Of a stretch of 64,000 nt of DNA, positions 41,661-51,444 are shown piece after piece. The position numbers and the translations under genes were made by a program. The stretch spans positions 1,330,001 to 1,394,000 of the forward strand of contig NZ_CP098755.1 of NCBI RefSeq assembly GCF_023746555.1. The letters are read 5' to 3'. Within the stretch, counting starts at the first letter, position 1, and each line of letters starts with the position of its first letter. The notes under the pieces are model-generated. The model saw only the letters and a list, made by a program, of their open reading frames with translations, ran no database searches and was not told where the DNA came from. The DNA comes from Brevibacillus ruminantium. GTDB lineage: Bacteria; Bacillota; Bacilli; Brevibacillales; Brevibacillaceae.

Positions 41661-44195
41661 GTGGAAGCAGGCAGCGCAAGGGGGAAGAAAATACTTGCAG
41701 GGATGGGGAATACCGTCGATTATCCGCCGATTCCCGTCTCCGCCCGCCCTCTGCATGGTGAGCACGGGCTGATCGATCTGTGGACGGCGATCAAGCCGCT
41801 CGCGACGATTGCCAGCGCGATGAATACAGGGGCCCATCCCGACGATGAGCACAGCTCGATGCTGGCCTATCTGGCATTGGGAAAAGGGGTGCAGACGTCC
41901 AGTATCATTGCAACGCGGGGAGAAGGCGGCCAAAATGAAATCGGCTGCGAGCTGGGCAGTGCACTGGGGATTATTCGAACCAGGGAGCTGGAGGAGGCTT
42001 CGGCAAAAAGCAATGTCACGCTGGGCATTCTCAGCGAGGATTTTTACGATCCGATCTATGACTTCGGCTTTTCCAAATCGGCGGAGGAGACATTGGAGAA
42101 ATGGGGCGAGGGCGTTGTTTACGAGCGACTGGTCCGCAAGATTCGGGAGCTGCGGCCCGATGTCGTCATTCCTTGCTTTGAAAATGAACCGACGACACAT
42201 GGTCATCATCGCGCAATCACCATTTTGACAGAGCGAGCCTTCCGCGAAGCGGCAGATCCCCAGGTTTTTCCGGAGCATCTGGAGCAGGGCCTGCTGCCAT
42301 GGCAAATCAAGAAATACTATGTGCCGTCCACCGCCGAAGATTACCATGTGGCGGTGCCGGTAGGAGAGTATGACCAAACCTACGGGGCCTCCTATGTGCA
42401 GCTGGGGGAGCGGTCCCGCTTCATGCACAAAACCCAGGGCATGGGTGTTCACTATGATGAAGGGCCGACCTACAATTACTACCGCTTGGAGGCGTCGGTC
42501 ATCGCTGCCCAGCGGAAAGAACGTGATTTTTTCTCCGGACTGCCGTTTACCCTGGCCGATTTGGCAGCGGAAGTGGCGGAAAAGGGCGCAGCAGACGCCG
42601 CAGAAGCCCTGCAACGCCTGCATGAAGCGGCGCTGGATGTGCTGGAGGCCTACCCCCGGTTTTCCGAAGTGGCTGCCCGCGTCCACCGTATGAAAGCCCT
42701 TCTTCGCGTCGCCCAGGAGGAAGTAGCTTCGTCGTCATTGGGCGAGGCGATGATTGTGGATCTCCTCTATCGTCTCGGGGTCAAGGAAGCCCAGCTCAAT
42801 CAGGCCAGCGCCGAAGCGCTTTCGCTCGTCGTTAAAATCAAGCCGGAGACGGGTGAGCTGGTCGGCGGTCAGACGACAACCGTAACGGTGACGGCCTACA
42901 ATGGCGGCTCGACGGATGTCGAGCATGTACAGCTTCGCTTGCGCGTGCCGGATGAGTGGACGGCCAAGCCGCTGACGCCCACCTGCTTTCCCAAAGTGGG
43001 CTACAACCAGACCGTTTGCGCCGTGTATGAATTAAAAATCCCTGCCGAAGCTCCTTTGTTTCACCCTTACAAGCCGCCGGTTTTTGATGTTGAGGCTCAT
43101 TATTTTGCCTTTGATACAGCGGCGGCGATTCGCGTCGAGCCGGATGCCAGTGTCGCTGTCCTGCCTCCTTACGCGGTTGCATTGACGCCATCGGCGATTG
43201 TCCTGAACACACTGCGCCAGGACGAAGCGATCCCGGTTACTGTTACGGTGAAGCAGTATCGGCACGGGGTGCACCAGCCGAAGGTTTCCCTGCAGGTGCC
43301 ACCAGGCTGGGAGGCTGAACCGCCCGTAGCCGAACTGCCTTTTTCGTTTCGCGGGGAGTCGCAGACCGTCTCCTTTACGGTGCGTCCACATGAACAGGTA
43401 GAAAATGGAAAGTACCTGCTGTCTGCTCTAATTGTCGCTGCTGATGGAAGCGTAGAAGTTTCGCGGGACGTACAGGTGATCGAATACCCCCATGTGGGGC
43501 GCAGCTATTTTATTCGCCCTGCGGAATTGACCGTACAGGCTTTTGATCTGGCAATCCCGGAGAACCAGCGGGTCGGCTACGTCTCCAGCGGTTTTGACAA
43601 TATCGACAAATACCTTCGTTCGGTTGGCGTTCACTGCGTCAATCTGGACGAGAGCGATATCCAGTCAGGCGATTTGTCCCGCTACGACACGATCGTGCTC
43701 GGCATCCGCGCCTACGGTTTTCGAAAAGAGCTGATCGCAAGCAACCAAAGGCTGCTGAAATACGTGGAAGACGGGGGAACCCTCGTCGTCCAGTACCACA
43801 AGCCGGAGGACAAATGGAAGCCACAGCTTGCCCCTTATCCGATTTTTATCGGCGAGTCCCTGATTGACTGGCGCGTGACCGACGAACACTCGCCTGTCCG
43901 CATTTTGGCACCGGCGCATCCGCTGTTCCACTTTCCGAATCAAATCACTTCAGCGGATTGGGACGGCTGGGTACAAGAGCGCTCGATCTACAACCCGTCC
44001 CGCTGGGGCAGCGAGTATACCGAGCTGATCGCGACCAGCGATCCAGGCGAACCGGAATTTCGCGGCATCTTTTTGACCGCTCCTTACGGCAAGGGAATCT
44101 ACACGTACAGCTCGCTGGCCTGGTTCCGGGAGATTCCCCAGCTCGTTCCCGGAGCGTTCCGGCTCTTTGTCAACATGATCAGTCAAAAGCAGTAA
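41661..44195 (+). CDS. Large PIG-L (LmbE) family deacetylase without visible signal peptide
   Basis: An 844-residue protein. GTG 41661 has AAAGGAGGAG 6 bases upstream; ATG 41637 in the same frame is possible. The PIG-L domain (about 30-310) has zinc ligands in GAHPDDEHSS, then TRGEGGQNEIG and THGHHRAI. A helical linker leads to NEW3-like Ig domains (ETGELVGGQTTTVTVTAYNGG). The last ~220 residues form a flavodoxin-like, ThuA/amidotransferase-type domain (VGYVSSGFDNIDKYL, IVLGIRAYGF, GGTLVVQYHKPEDKW). PIG-L enzymes remove N-acetyl groups from GlcNAc conjugates. Unlike its paralogue at 44365 no hydrophobic leader is seen, so it may act in the cytoplasm or leave by another route. Confidence 0.82.
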   Translation: MEAGSARGKKILAGMGNTVDYPPIPVSARPLHGEHGLIDLWTAIKPLATIASAMNTGAHPDDEHSSMLAYLALGKGVQTSSIIATRGEGGQNEIGCELGSALGIIRTRELEEASAKSNVTLGILSEDFYDPIYDFGFSKSAEETLEKWGEGVVYERLVRKIRELRPDVVIPCFENEPTTHGHHRAITILTERAFREAADPQVFPEHLEQGLLPWQIKKYYVPSTAEDYHVAVPVGEYDQTYGASYVQLGERSRFMHKTQGMGVHYDEGPTYNYYRLEASVIAAQRKERDFFSGLPFTLADLAAEVAEKGAADAAEALQRLHEAALDVLEAYPRFSEVAARVHRMKALLRVAQEEVASSSLGEAMIVDLLYRLGVKEAQLNQASAEALSLVVKIKPETGELVGGQTTTVTVTAYNGGSTDVEHVQLRLRVPDEWTAKPLTPTCFPKVGYNQTVCAVYELKIPAEAPLFHPYKPPVFDVEAHYFAFDTAAAIRVEPDASVAVLPPYAVALTPSAIVLNTLRQDEAIPVTVTVKQYRHGVHQPKVSLQVPPGWEAEPPVAELPFSFRGESQTVSFTVRPHEQVENGKYLLSALIVAADGSVEVSRDVQVIEYPHVGRSYFIRPAELTVQAFDLAIPENQRVGYVSSGFDNIDKYLRSVGVHCVNLDESDIQSGDLSRYDTIVLGIRAYGFRKELIASNQRLLKYVEDGGTLVVQYHKPEDKWKPQLAPYPIFIGESLIDWRVTDEHSPVRILAPAHPLFHFPNQITSADWDGWVQERSIYNPSRWGSEYTELIATSDPGEPEFRGIFLTAPYGKGIYTYSSLAWFREIPQLVPGAFRLFVNMISQKQ

Positions 44196-44364
44196 GGCAG
44201 CATCGTCACCGATTTGCAAAAAAAATTCTCAGGCATTTCCGTTTTTCTTCCGTGGGTCAATCCATGGCGTCAGCATGAATGAGCCGGCTTTGGGGCCATG
44301 ATTGATAATGCAGGCAGCTTTCTGCATGATAGATCATCTTACAGAAGAAATGGAGGAGCGTTCA

Positions 44365-46923
44365 TTGAGAAAGGGGACTTTTGCCAAGCTGTTTTCCGTC
44401 ACTACAGCCGTTGCGCTGGCTGGCAGTCTCGTCCTGCCGCTGGCACCCCATACTGCGCACGCAGACCGGGGAGTCGTTGACCTGTGGAAAGCGATCAAAC
44501 CGCTGACCACGATCGCCAGTGCGATGAACACCGGAGCCCATCCCGACGACGAGCACAGCGCTACGCTGGCGTATCTGTCGCTGGGAAAAGGGGTGGAAAC
44601 GTCCAGCATCATTGCGAACCGGGGAGAAGGGGGACAAAACGAGATCGGCAGCGAGCTGAATAACGCGCTCGGCATCATCCGCACCAGAGAGCTGGAAGAG
44701 GCGTCCAAGGTGACCAATGTCAAGCTGGGGATTCTCAGCGAAGATACGAATGATCCCATCTACGACTTCGGGTTTTCCAAAAGTCCAGACGAAACACTGG
44801 AAAAGTGGGGAGAAGAAGAGGTCTATGAGCGGCTGATCCGCAAGATTCGCGAGCATCGGCCGGATGTGCTGATTCCGGCATTTCTGAACGTGCCCTCCAC
44901 GCATGGGCATCACCGGGCCATTAATGTGATTACGGTAAGGGCCTTTGAGGATGCAGCCGATCCGCGCGTTTTCCCGGAGCATCTGGAGCGAGGGCTGGCT
45001 CCCTGGCAGGTGAAAAAGCTGTACGTTCCGGCGTCGGAGAAAGAGTATGATGTCCGCGTGCCGGTTGGCGAGTACGACGAGATTTACGGAGCGTCGTACC
45101 TCCAGTTAGGCGAGGAGTCCCGGTTCATGCACAAGAGTCAGGGGATGGGTCGCCACTACGACGAGGGACCCGGCTTTAATTATTACAAGCTGGAGAAATC
45201 GGTTGATGGACTGAACGCAAAAGGGAAGGAAAACAAAACAGCAGCAAAAGAACCCGATTTCTTTGAAGGGATTGCCTATACATTTGAAGATCTGGCCGAT
45301 GAAGTGAGAGGAGCTCCGGGAGGCGGCAAGCTGGCTGCGGATCTGTCCAAATTGCAAAAGGATGCCGACGAGGTAATCGCGGCCTATCCCAGCTTTGCCC
45401 GGGTGGCTGAAAAAGTGCACAAGATGCTGACCGATGTCCAGCAGGCGAAAGCAGCAGTCCAGGCAGCCAATCTGGGCGATGGGGTCAGGGCAGATCTGCT
45501 CCATCGCCTGAAAGAGAAGGAAGAACAACTGAACAAAGCAAGCGCCGAGGCACTGTCCCTGGTGGCCAAGGTAAAGCCGGAGACGGGCGAACTGGTAGCG
45601 GGACAGACGACGCAGGTAACCGTCACTGCTTACAACGGCGGGCAAGTGAAGTGGGATCAGGTCAAGCTGCAGCTTCATGTCCCGACAGGCTGGAAGGCAA
45701 AGGCCGTAGGCTCCACCAGTGTAAGCCAGCTTGGCTACAACCAGACAGCCAAAGCGGTATATGAGGTGACAGTGCCCGATAATGAAGCCTATTTTCATCC
45801 CTATGAAAAGCCTGTGATGACGGCAGATGTCGCGGTGGCCGCATTCGGCTCCACCTCCGTCACAAACGCCGTTCCTTCAGATGCCGTTGCCGTGCTGCCG
45901 GGATTCTCCCTGTCGACCAGTCCGAGTGCCACGGTCTGGAATACGTTTAAGCCATATGAAGTGATCCCGGTCAAGGTGACCGCCAAAAACTATCATCCGG
46001 GCAAAGCCAACGCGGAGATTACACTGGCACTGCCAAGCGGCTGGACCGCCGAACCAAAGTCTGCTCCTGTCTCTTTTGAGGCGAAAGGAGAGACAAAGTC
46101 GGTCGCCTTCACTGTAAAGCCGTCTGCCGCGGTGAAACCGGATCAGTATACGATTACGGCCGTGGCCAGGGGCAATGGAAAAGAGTCGCGTCACGGTGCG
46201 CAGGTCATCCGCTACCCGCATATCGGTACGACCTATTTTGTCCAGCCGGCAGAGGTAACCATCCAGGCATTTGATCTAAACATTCCGGAAGGCATAAAAG
46301 TCGGGTATGTCTCCAGCGGCTTTGACAACATCGATCAATATCTGCAGTTAGTTGGCGTCAACGTGGTTCCGCTCAGTGCCAAGGACATCGAGTCAGGTGA
46401 TCTCAGTCAATTCGACGCGATTGTGCTGGGTATCCGCGCCTATGGCTTCAGACCGGAGCTGATCCCGAGCAATGCCCGCCTGCTGAAATACGTAGAAAAT
46501 GGCGGCAACCTGGTCGTCCAGTACCACAAACCGGAGGACAAATGGAAGCCGGAGCTGGCTCCATATCCGATCACGATTGGGACGCCGTTGATCGAATGGC
46601 GGGTGACGGACGAAAACTCGAAGGTCACGATGCTTGCACCGGATCACAAGATCTTTAACACGCCGAACAGGATTACCGATGCCGACTGGGATCACTGGAT
46701 TCAGGACCGTTCCGCGTACAATCCGTCGAAGTGGGGGAAAGAGTACGTCGAGCTGATTCAAAACGGCGACCCTGGAGAAGAAGAGTTTACGGGCACGTTC
46801 CTCACGGCCAACTATGGCAAGGGAACGTACACGTACAGCTCACTGGTCTGGTACCGTGAAATCCCGGGACTTGTGCCTGGTGCGATTCGCCTGTTTGTCA
46901 ACATGGTGAGTTTGAAGCAGTGA
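44365..46923 (+). CDS. Large exported PIG-L (LmbE) family deacetylase
   Basis: An 852-residue paralogue of the previous gene, with the same domain order. TTG 44365 is chosen because GGAGGAG lies 6 bases upstream and it starts exactly at a signal peptide (MRKGTFAKLFSVTTAVALAG, cleavage after PHTAHA). ATG 44350 is possible. The zinc site GAHPDDEHSATLAYL and THGHHRAINVI is intact. NEW3-like domains (ETGELVAGQTTQVTVTAYNGG) and the C-terminal flavodoxin-like domain (VGYVSSGFDNIDQYLQL) follow. It lacks SLH or LPXTG anchors. An exported deacetylase in an importer operon suggests that a GlcNAc-containing compound is trimmed outside the cell before uptake. Confidence 0.85.
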   Translation: MRKGTFAKLFSVTTAVALAGSLVLPLAPHTAHADRGVVDLWKAIKPLTTIASAMNTGAHPDDEHSATLAYLSLGKGVETSSIIANRGEGGQNEIGSELNNALGIIRTRELEEASKVTNVKLGILSEDTNDPIYDFGFSKSPDETLEKWGEEEVYERLIRKIREHRPDVLIPAFLNVPSTHGHHRAINVITVRAFEDAADPRVFPEHLERGLAPWQVKKLYVPASEKEYDVRVPVGEYDEIYGASYLQLGEESRFMHKSQGMGRHYDEGPGFNYYKLEKSVDGLNAKGKENKTAAKEPDFFEGIAYTFEDLADEVRGAPGGGKLAADLSKLQKDADEVIAAYPSFARVAEKVHKMLTDVQQAKAAVQAANLGDGVRADLLHRLKEKEEQLNKASAEALSLVAKVKPETGELVAGQTTQVTVTAYNGGQVKWDQVKLQLHVPTGWKAKAVGSTSVSQLGYNQTAKAVYEVTVPDNEAYFHPYEKPVMTADVAVAAFGSTSVTNAVPSDAVAVLPGFSLSTSPSATVWNTFKPYEVIPVKVTAKNYHPGKANAEITLALPSGWTAEPKSAPVSFEAKGETKSVAFTVKPSAAVKPDQYTITAVARGNGKESRHGAQVIRYPHIGTTYFVQPAEVTIQAFDLNIPEGIKVGYVSSGFDNIDQYLQLVGVNVVPLSAKDIESGDLSQFDAIVLGIRAYGFRPELIPSNARLLKYVENGGNLVVQYHKPEDKWKPELAPYPITIGTPLIEWRVTDENSKVTMLAPDHKIFNTPNRITDADWDHWIQDRSAYNPSKWGKEYVELIQNGDPGEEEFTGTFLTANYGKGTYTYSSLVWYREIPGLVPGAIRLFVNMVSLKQ

Positions 46924-47216
46924 GCAAAAAGCGGGCCGATACAGCCGGACTGTATACGTTCAGCGTACTTCCAAAACAGGTACATCTCTCGTAGGGATGA
47001 GGATACCGAAAGAGGTAGCGAGCAGCATTCAGCAAAAAGTGTGCAGTGTTCCAGCAGCCGTACAGGAATGCTTTGCGTGTAGAGCTAAGGCTATGGAAGC
47101 TGTCGGGAGCGGGAGGCGCCCTGTTCGCAGGACACTCCCGATTTCCCTCCTTTGTGGATGACTCCTCTGCAAAGAGAAAACGTTGGCAGAAGCAATGTCA
47201 GGGAAGGAGAACTTCA

Positions 47217-48725
47217 ATGAATACGAAAGAAAGCATCTTTCAAATGGAAGGGGACCATTTCCCTGGAAAGACGTACGTCGAAGCCGTATTGGAGCCCGCC
47301 TTTACGGAAGCCAAAACCCATCTGTTGACGCCGATGATGGCGATCAACAAGGCCCATCTCGTCATGCTGCGTGAACAAGAGCTGATCACGGATGACGAAG
47401 CGAGACAGATCGCCCGTGCTTTGAGCGGAATCGATCTGGAGGAGCTGCGCTGCTCCTCGTACACGGGACAGTTTGAGGATTTGTTCTTTCAGGTGGAGAG
47501 CAAGCTTCTGGAGCTGGCGGGAGATGTGGCGGGTAATCTGCATCTGGCCCGCAGCCGCAATGACATGGGGGTCACCATTTACCGGATGGTACTGCGGGAA
47601 AAATTGCTGGTGACCCTCACGTCAGCTATCGCCCTGAAAGAGCAACTGCTCCGCTTTGCAGATGAACACGCGGAAACAGTGATGATCGGCTATACGCATA
47701 CGCAGCAGGCCCAGCCGACGACCATGGCTCATTACATACTGGCCGTCGTCGATTCGCTGACGCGGGATATCCAGCGGTTGATCAGCGCATACCGCACCTG
47801 CAACCGAAGTCCGATGGGAGCCGCAGCGCTCACGACCTCCGGCTTCCCGATCAGCCGCGAACGTGTGATGAATCTGCTTGCGTTCGATGAGCTGGTGGAA
47901 AATGCGTACGATGCCATCGGCGGAGCTGACTATTTGGGCGAGATTGCAACGGCTGTGCAGCTGGCATCGATTAACCTGGGACGGACCGTTCAAGACATGC
48001 TGCAGTGGTGTACGCAGGAGTTTGCCGTGTTGAAAGTGGCAAGCCCGTATGTCCAGATCAGCTCTATCATGCCGCAGAAACGCAATCCGGTTTCTTTTGA
48101 ACATATGCGGTCGCTGTTGTCGTCCGGCGCTGGCAATGCGGCCACCGTTTTGACGATGATGCACAATACACCGTTCGGCGACATCGTCGATACAGAGGAT
48201 GACATGCAGCCGTACGCGTGGCGCTGCCTTTCCGTTCTCGATCAGATGTACCGTCTGATGGCCTGCGTGGTGGGAACGATGGACGTGAACAAACAAGGTC
48301 TGCTGGAGCGGGCCAAAGGCAGCTTCGCCACTGTAACCGAATTGGCTGATACCCTTGTACGAACGGATCGCTTGTCTTTCCGCACCTCGCACCACATCGT
48401 CAGCCGAGTGGTAAAAGAAGCGATGGCACGCGGACTTCGGGCAGATGAAATCGGGCTCGATCTGGTTCAGGAGGCGGCTCAAGCTGTGATTGGCAAATGC
48501 CTTGCCCTGACTGAGCAAGAACTGCGGCAGGCCCTTGATCCGGTTCATTTTGTCGCCATTCGCAAGCTTCTCGGAGGTCCCAGTCCTGATGAAATGAGAC
48601 GGATGATCGCCCAGCGCACACAAGACGGTCAAGCCGAGACGGCCTGGCTTGCAGCAGAGAAGGAATCCGCTCATCAAGCCATGCGTTTTCTCGATCAGGT
48701 CACGTCCGAATGGAGTGAAGCATGA
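47217..48725 (+). CDS. Argininosuccinate lyase-like enzyme (fumarase/aspartase superfamily)
   Basis: A 502-residue lyase. ATG 47217 follows GGGAAGGAG; the frame is open for 170 bases upstream without a ribosome site. All three superfamily regions are present: ARSRNDMGVT, GYTHTQQAQPTTMAHY with the general acid His, and the mobile loop SSIMPQKRNPVSFEH with the catalytic Ser. True ArgH is usually about 460 residues and sits with argG; here it sits among deacetylase, kinase and racemase genes. Relatives include EDDS lyase, which splits C-N bonds to give fumarate. I infer that it cleaves an amino-acid or dicarboxylate conjugate handled by this cluster. It overlaps the kinase gene by ATGA. Confidence 0.83.
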   Translation: MNTKESIFQMEGDHFPGKTYVEAVLEPAFTEAKTHLLTPMMAINKAHLVMLREQELITDDEARQIARALSGIDLEELRCSSYTGQFEDLFFQVESKLLELAGDVAGNLHLARSRNDMGVTIYRMVLREKLLVTLTSAIALKEQLLRFADEHAETVMIGYTHTQQAQPTTMAHYILAVVDSLTRDIQRLISAYRTCNRSPMGAAALTTSGFPISRERVMNLLAFDELVENAYDAIGGADYLGEIATAVQLASINLGRTVQDMLQWCTQEFAVLKVASPYVQISSIMPQKRNPVSFEHMRSLLSSGAGNAATVLTMMHNTPFGDIVDTEDDMQPYAWRCLSVLDQMYRLMACVVGTMDVNKQGLLERAKGSFATVTELADTLVRTDRLSFRTSHHIVSRVVKEAMARGLRADEIGLDLVQEAAQAVIGKCLALTEQELRQALDPVHFVAIRKLLGGPSPDEMRRMIAQRTQDGQAETAWLAAEKESAHQAMRFLDQVTSEWSEA

Positions 48726-49780
48726 TGACCGTGACACGCATTCCCCTTTTGGCCGTGGACGGCGGGGGAACAAAGTGTCTGGCCGTATTGGTAGACGACT
48801 CGCAACAGATCGTGGGAACAGGGCGTGCAGGCTCCTGCAACTACCAGGGCATCGGCAGAGAGATGGCAGCACGGGAACTGGAAGCAGCGATACGGGCAGC
48901 GTTGCAGGAAGCCGTAGTCTGGCAGAAATCAGGGAGCACGGCTGAAGCGCCGCCGTCTTTGCAGGCAAGTGAGCGCGGAAATCAGGAGGATATCCAGACG
49001 CTGGGGACGAAAACACTGGAGATTGAATGTGCGGTGTTCGGACTTGCAGGTCTGGATACGGAATACGACCGGCGAGTGATCACGGAAATGGTGGTTGCCG
49101 TCCTGCAAAAGCTGCAAATAAAGGTGCGTCACCTGCTGGTAGAAAACGATGGCTTCGCGGCTCTTTTAGGTGCGACAAACGGGGAGCCGGGGATTCTCGT
49201 TATCGCCGGCACCGGCTCGATTGCCTTCGGTGTAAACAAGGCGGGGGAAACGGCCAGATCTGGCGGGTGGGGCCATCGGGTCGGAGACGAAGGCAGCGGC
49301 TATTGGATCGGCAAGCAAGCGGTCACGGCGGTGCTGAAAGCTGCGGATGGTCGCGGACGTCAGACTGCGCTCACTGACCTGCTGCCGCCGCATATCGGTC
49401 TTTCGCACGTAGAAGAGCTGTTTAACTGGACATACGGTTCGCAATACTCTGTCGACAAAATCGGGGAGCTCTCCCTTCTCGTCAGCCAGGCCGCCGACCG
49501 CGGAGACGCTGTTGCCCTGGGTATTTTGGAGAAGGCGGGCGAAGAACTGTTTCATGCGGCCAGGGCAGTGATGGAGCGGCTTTGCATGAACAAAGAGCCG
49601 TTCAAAATGATCCTTCAGGGAGGCGTGCTGCAGAACGATGAGCGGGTCCGTTCTATCGTCCTGCAGCGAATCCGCTCGGCGGCTCCCCAGGTTGTGATCG
49701 ACAAGGCACAAAATGAACCTATTTACGGTGTAATTGCCAAAGGATTGGCATATCTCAAAGGGAGAACCGAGAAACATTGA
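48722..49780 (+). CDS. BadF/BadG/BcrA/BcrD ATPase-family sugar kinase, N-acetylglucosamine kinase-like
   Basis: A 352-residue ASKHA-fold kinase, ATG 48722 in a 4-base overlap with the lyase. Phosphate 1 motif LLAVDGGGTKCLAVLVD, adenosine/phosphate 2 region VIAGTGSIAFGV, and RSGGWGHRVGDEGSGYWIGKQAV match the GlcNAc/glucosamine kinase (NAGK, MurK-like) branch. It should phosphorylate an amino sugar freed in the cytoplasm. An insertion of about 25 residues (QKSGSTAEAPPSLQASERG) before the IECAVFGLAGLDTEYD segment is unusual and looks like a flexible loop. Its product could feed NagA/NagB; nagB is at 10.4 kb. Confidence 0.86.
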   Translation: MMTVTRIPLLAVDGGGTKCLAVLVDDSQQIVGTGRAGSCNYQGIGREMAARELEAAIRAALQEAVVWQKSGSTAEAPPSLQASERGNQEDIQTLGTKTLEIECAVFGLAGLDTEYDRRVITEMVVAVLQKLQIKVRHLLVENDGFAALLGATNGEPGILVIAGTGSIAFGVNKAGETARSGGWGHRVGDEGSGYWIGKQAVTAVLKAADGRGRQTALTDLLPPHIGLSHVEELFNWTYGSQYSVDKIGELSLLVSQAADRGDAVALGILEKAGEELFHAARAVMERLCMNKEPFKMILQGGVLQNDERVRSIVLQRIRSAAPQVVIDKAQNEPIYGVIAKGLAYLKGRTEKH

Positions 49781-49790
49781 GGTGAAAATC

Positions 49791-50528
49791 ATGAAGCGGT
49801 TAATGTTTGTGTTTCCCCATCCTGACGACGAATCCTTCGCGTGTGCCGGGACATTGGCAAGGTGCAGAGAGGTGGGGCATGAGACGTGTCTGATTTGCGT
49901 CACTTCCGGCTGCAAGGGGCGTCCGGGACCGTTTCCGATCAACTGCCGGGAGGAGCTGGCCCGGCACCGGGAACAGGAGCTTTCGTGTGCAGCCGACGTT
50001 TTGGGGATCGGAAAGCTGGAGCTGCTTCGCTATCCGGATGGTGGATTGTCAGCAGTGGAACCGGAAGAGCTTGCGGAGCGCATCTGTCAATTGATCGTGG
50101 CGTGGAAACCAAATGTGGTGGTGACGTTTCCGCCGGATGGTGTCACAGGTCATCCCGACCATATCGCTGCATCCAATGCGACTGCTGCAGCCGTAGAAAG
50201 GGCGGAACTGCATTTGCGCGAGGAAGAGTACCCCTCGCTTTATTTTGTATCGATTCCTCATTACTACGATCATTGCCCGGACAAGGGGCCGAGGCCGGCT
50301 GTTCCCATCACGGGAAAGGTGGACATTACGCTGTACCGTGAACAAAAGGCGGAAGCGCTGCGTGCCCACCAAAGCCAGGAATACTCGGTCAATCGTGCCT
50401 ACCCAGGCGTGATGAATGGAGACAGCGGCGTGATCGGGTGCTATGAATACTACACGCTGGTCCGAGAGGGAGGCAAGGCCGTCACCCCGACTTCACCTGA
50501 GAAGGAGATTCCAGTGATCGATTTGTAG
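49791..50528 (+). CDS. BshB2-like PIG-L family deacetylase
   Basis: A 245-residue single-domain PIG-L deacetylase, ATG 49791 after GAGGTG, ten bases after the kinase. Zinc and catalytic residues are in FPHPDDESFACAGTLA (His, Asp, Asp) and GVTGHPDHIAAS (His pair). It resembles BshB2, which removes acetate from GlcNAc-malate in bacillithiol synthesis, but is about 25 residues longer than the usual 220. Its place in a catabolic cluster, not with bshA or bshC, suggests that it may act on a related GlcNAc conjugate instead. It has no signal peptide, so works in the cytoplasm. Confidence 0.85.
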   Translation: MKRLMFVFPHPDDESFACAGTLARCREVGHETCLICVTSGCKGRPGPFPINCREELARHREQELSCAADVLGIGKLELLRYPDGGLSAVEPEELAERICQLIVAWKPNVVVTFPPDGVTGHPDHIAASNATAAAVERAELHLREEEYPSLYFVSIPHYYDHCPDKGPRPAVPITGKVDITLYREQKAEALRAHQSQEYSVNRAYPGVMNGDSGVIGCYEYYTLVREGGKAVTPTSPEKEIPVIDL

Positions 50529-50570
50529 ATGTATACTGGAAGAAAATACAGCGGAGAAGAGGAGCGGACC

Positions 50571-51266
50571 ATGAAAACAATCGGATTGATCGGCGGGATG
50601 AGCTGGGAGTCCTCAGCGGTTTATTATCGTTTGCTTAATGAAGCGGTGAAGATGGAAAGAGGGGATCTTCATTCCGCCAAATGCCTCCTATTCTCGGTTG
50701 ATTTTGCCGAAATCGCGCATTTGCAGCATCAGGGAGAATGGACGGAATTGGGCGCAGAGATGGTACGTGCGGCCCAAAGACTGGAGTCTGCCGGGGCCGA
50801 GATGATTGTGCTGTGCACCAATACGATGCACAAGGTGGCGGAGGAGATCGAGGCGCAGGTTCCGCTTCCCTTTATCCATATTGCCGACGCCACAGCTCAC
50901 TCTATCAAGGCTTCAGGTTTGACGAGAGTGGGCCTGCTCGCCACCCGATTTACGATGGAAGAGGAGTTTTATACGGGAAGGCTGAGGGACAAGCACGGGT
51001 TGGACGTGCTTATTCCTTCTGAGGAAGATCGGGAAGCTGTGCATGCGATCATCTACAAGGAGCTTTGCCAGGGTGTTATTCGGGAAGAGTCGAAAGGACG
51101 ATACCTGGAAGTAATCCGACGCCTGATCGAGCAGGGCGCCGAGGGAATCATTCTGGGCTGTACAGAAATCGGCCTCTTGATCGGGCAGGAAGACTGTGCC
51201 GTTCCCGTATTTGACACGACAAAGATACATGCGGAAGCCGCTGTTCGCTACGCTTTGGGTGCGTGA
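50571..51266 (+). CDS. Aspartate/glutamate racemase family protein
   Basis: A 231-residue cofactor-independent racemase of the YgeA/aspartate racemase type. ATG 50571 follows AGAGGAG. It opens with TIGLIGGMSWESSAVYY, and the two catalytic cysteines are in VLCTNTMHKV and IILGCTEIGLLI. It should invert L/D-aspartate, glutamate or a broad amino acid set. As last gene of the ROK cluster it may convert a D-amino acid released from the imported compound, or supply one. Two hairpins, the second a terminator, follow at once. Confidence 0.9.
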   Translation: MKTIGLIGGMSWESSAVYYRLLNEAVKMERGDLHSAKCLLFSVDFAEIAHLQHQGEWTELGAEMVRAAQRLESAGAEMIVLCTNTMHKVAEEIEAQVPLPFIHIADATAHSIKASGLTRVGLLATRFTMEEEFYTGRLRDKHGLDVLIPSEEDREAVHAIIYKELCQGVIREESKGRYLEVIRRLIEQGAEGIILGCTEIGLLIGQEDCAVPVFDTTKIHAEAAVRYALGA

Positions 51267-51280
51267 GCTAAATAAAAATG

Positions 51281-51335
51281 GCTGTCGACTTTCTATAACA
51301 GCCTGAGGAGGGGATGACGCAATCCCCTTTTTTTT
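51281..51335 (+). terminator. Double hairpin terminator of the ROK/deacetylase cluster
   Basis: The first stem GGCTGT/ACAGCC spans about 51285-51303. The second, GGGGAT-GACGCA-ATCCCC (51310-51327), is followed by eight T. Confidence 0.85.
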
Positions 51336-51444
51336 GTTGAAGCCGATAACGGAGAGACCACGTTTTCGACTTTTTCGAAAAACGGATTAGGTCATGCTGA
51401 CTTTATCTGGCAGCTTATGTAAAAGAGTTGGAGTGCTTTTTTGT

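Noticed and set aside
47217..48725. Housekeeping argH for arginine synthesis
   Set aside because: No argG or other arginine gene is near, the protein is longer than usual ArgH, and it overlaps a sugar kinase gene; only the family name is used.
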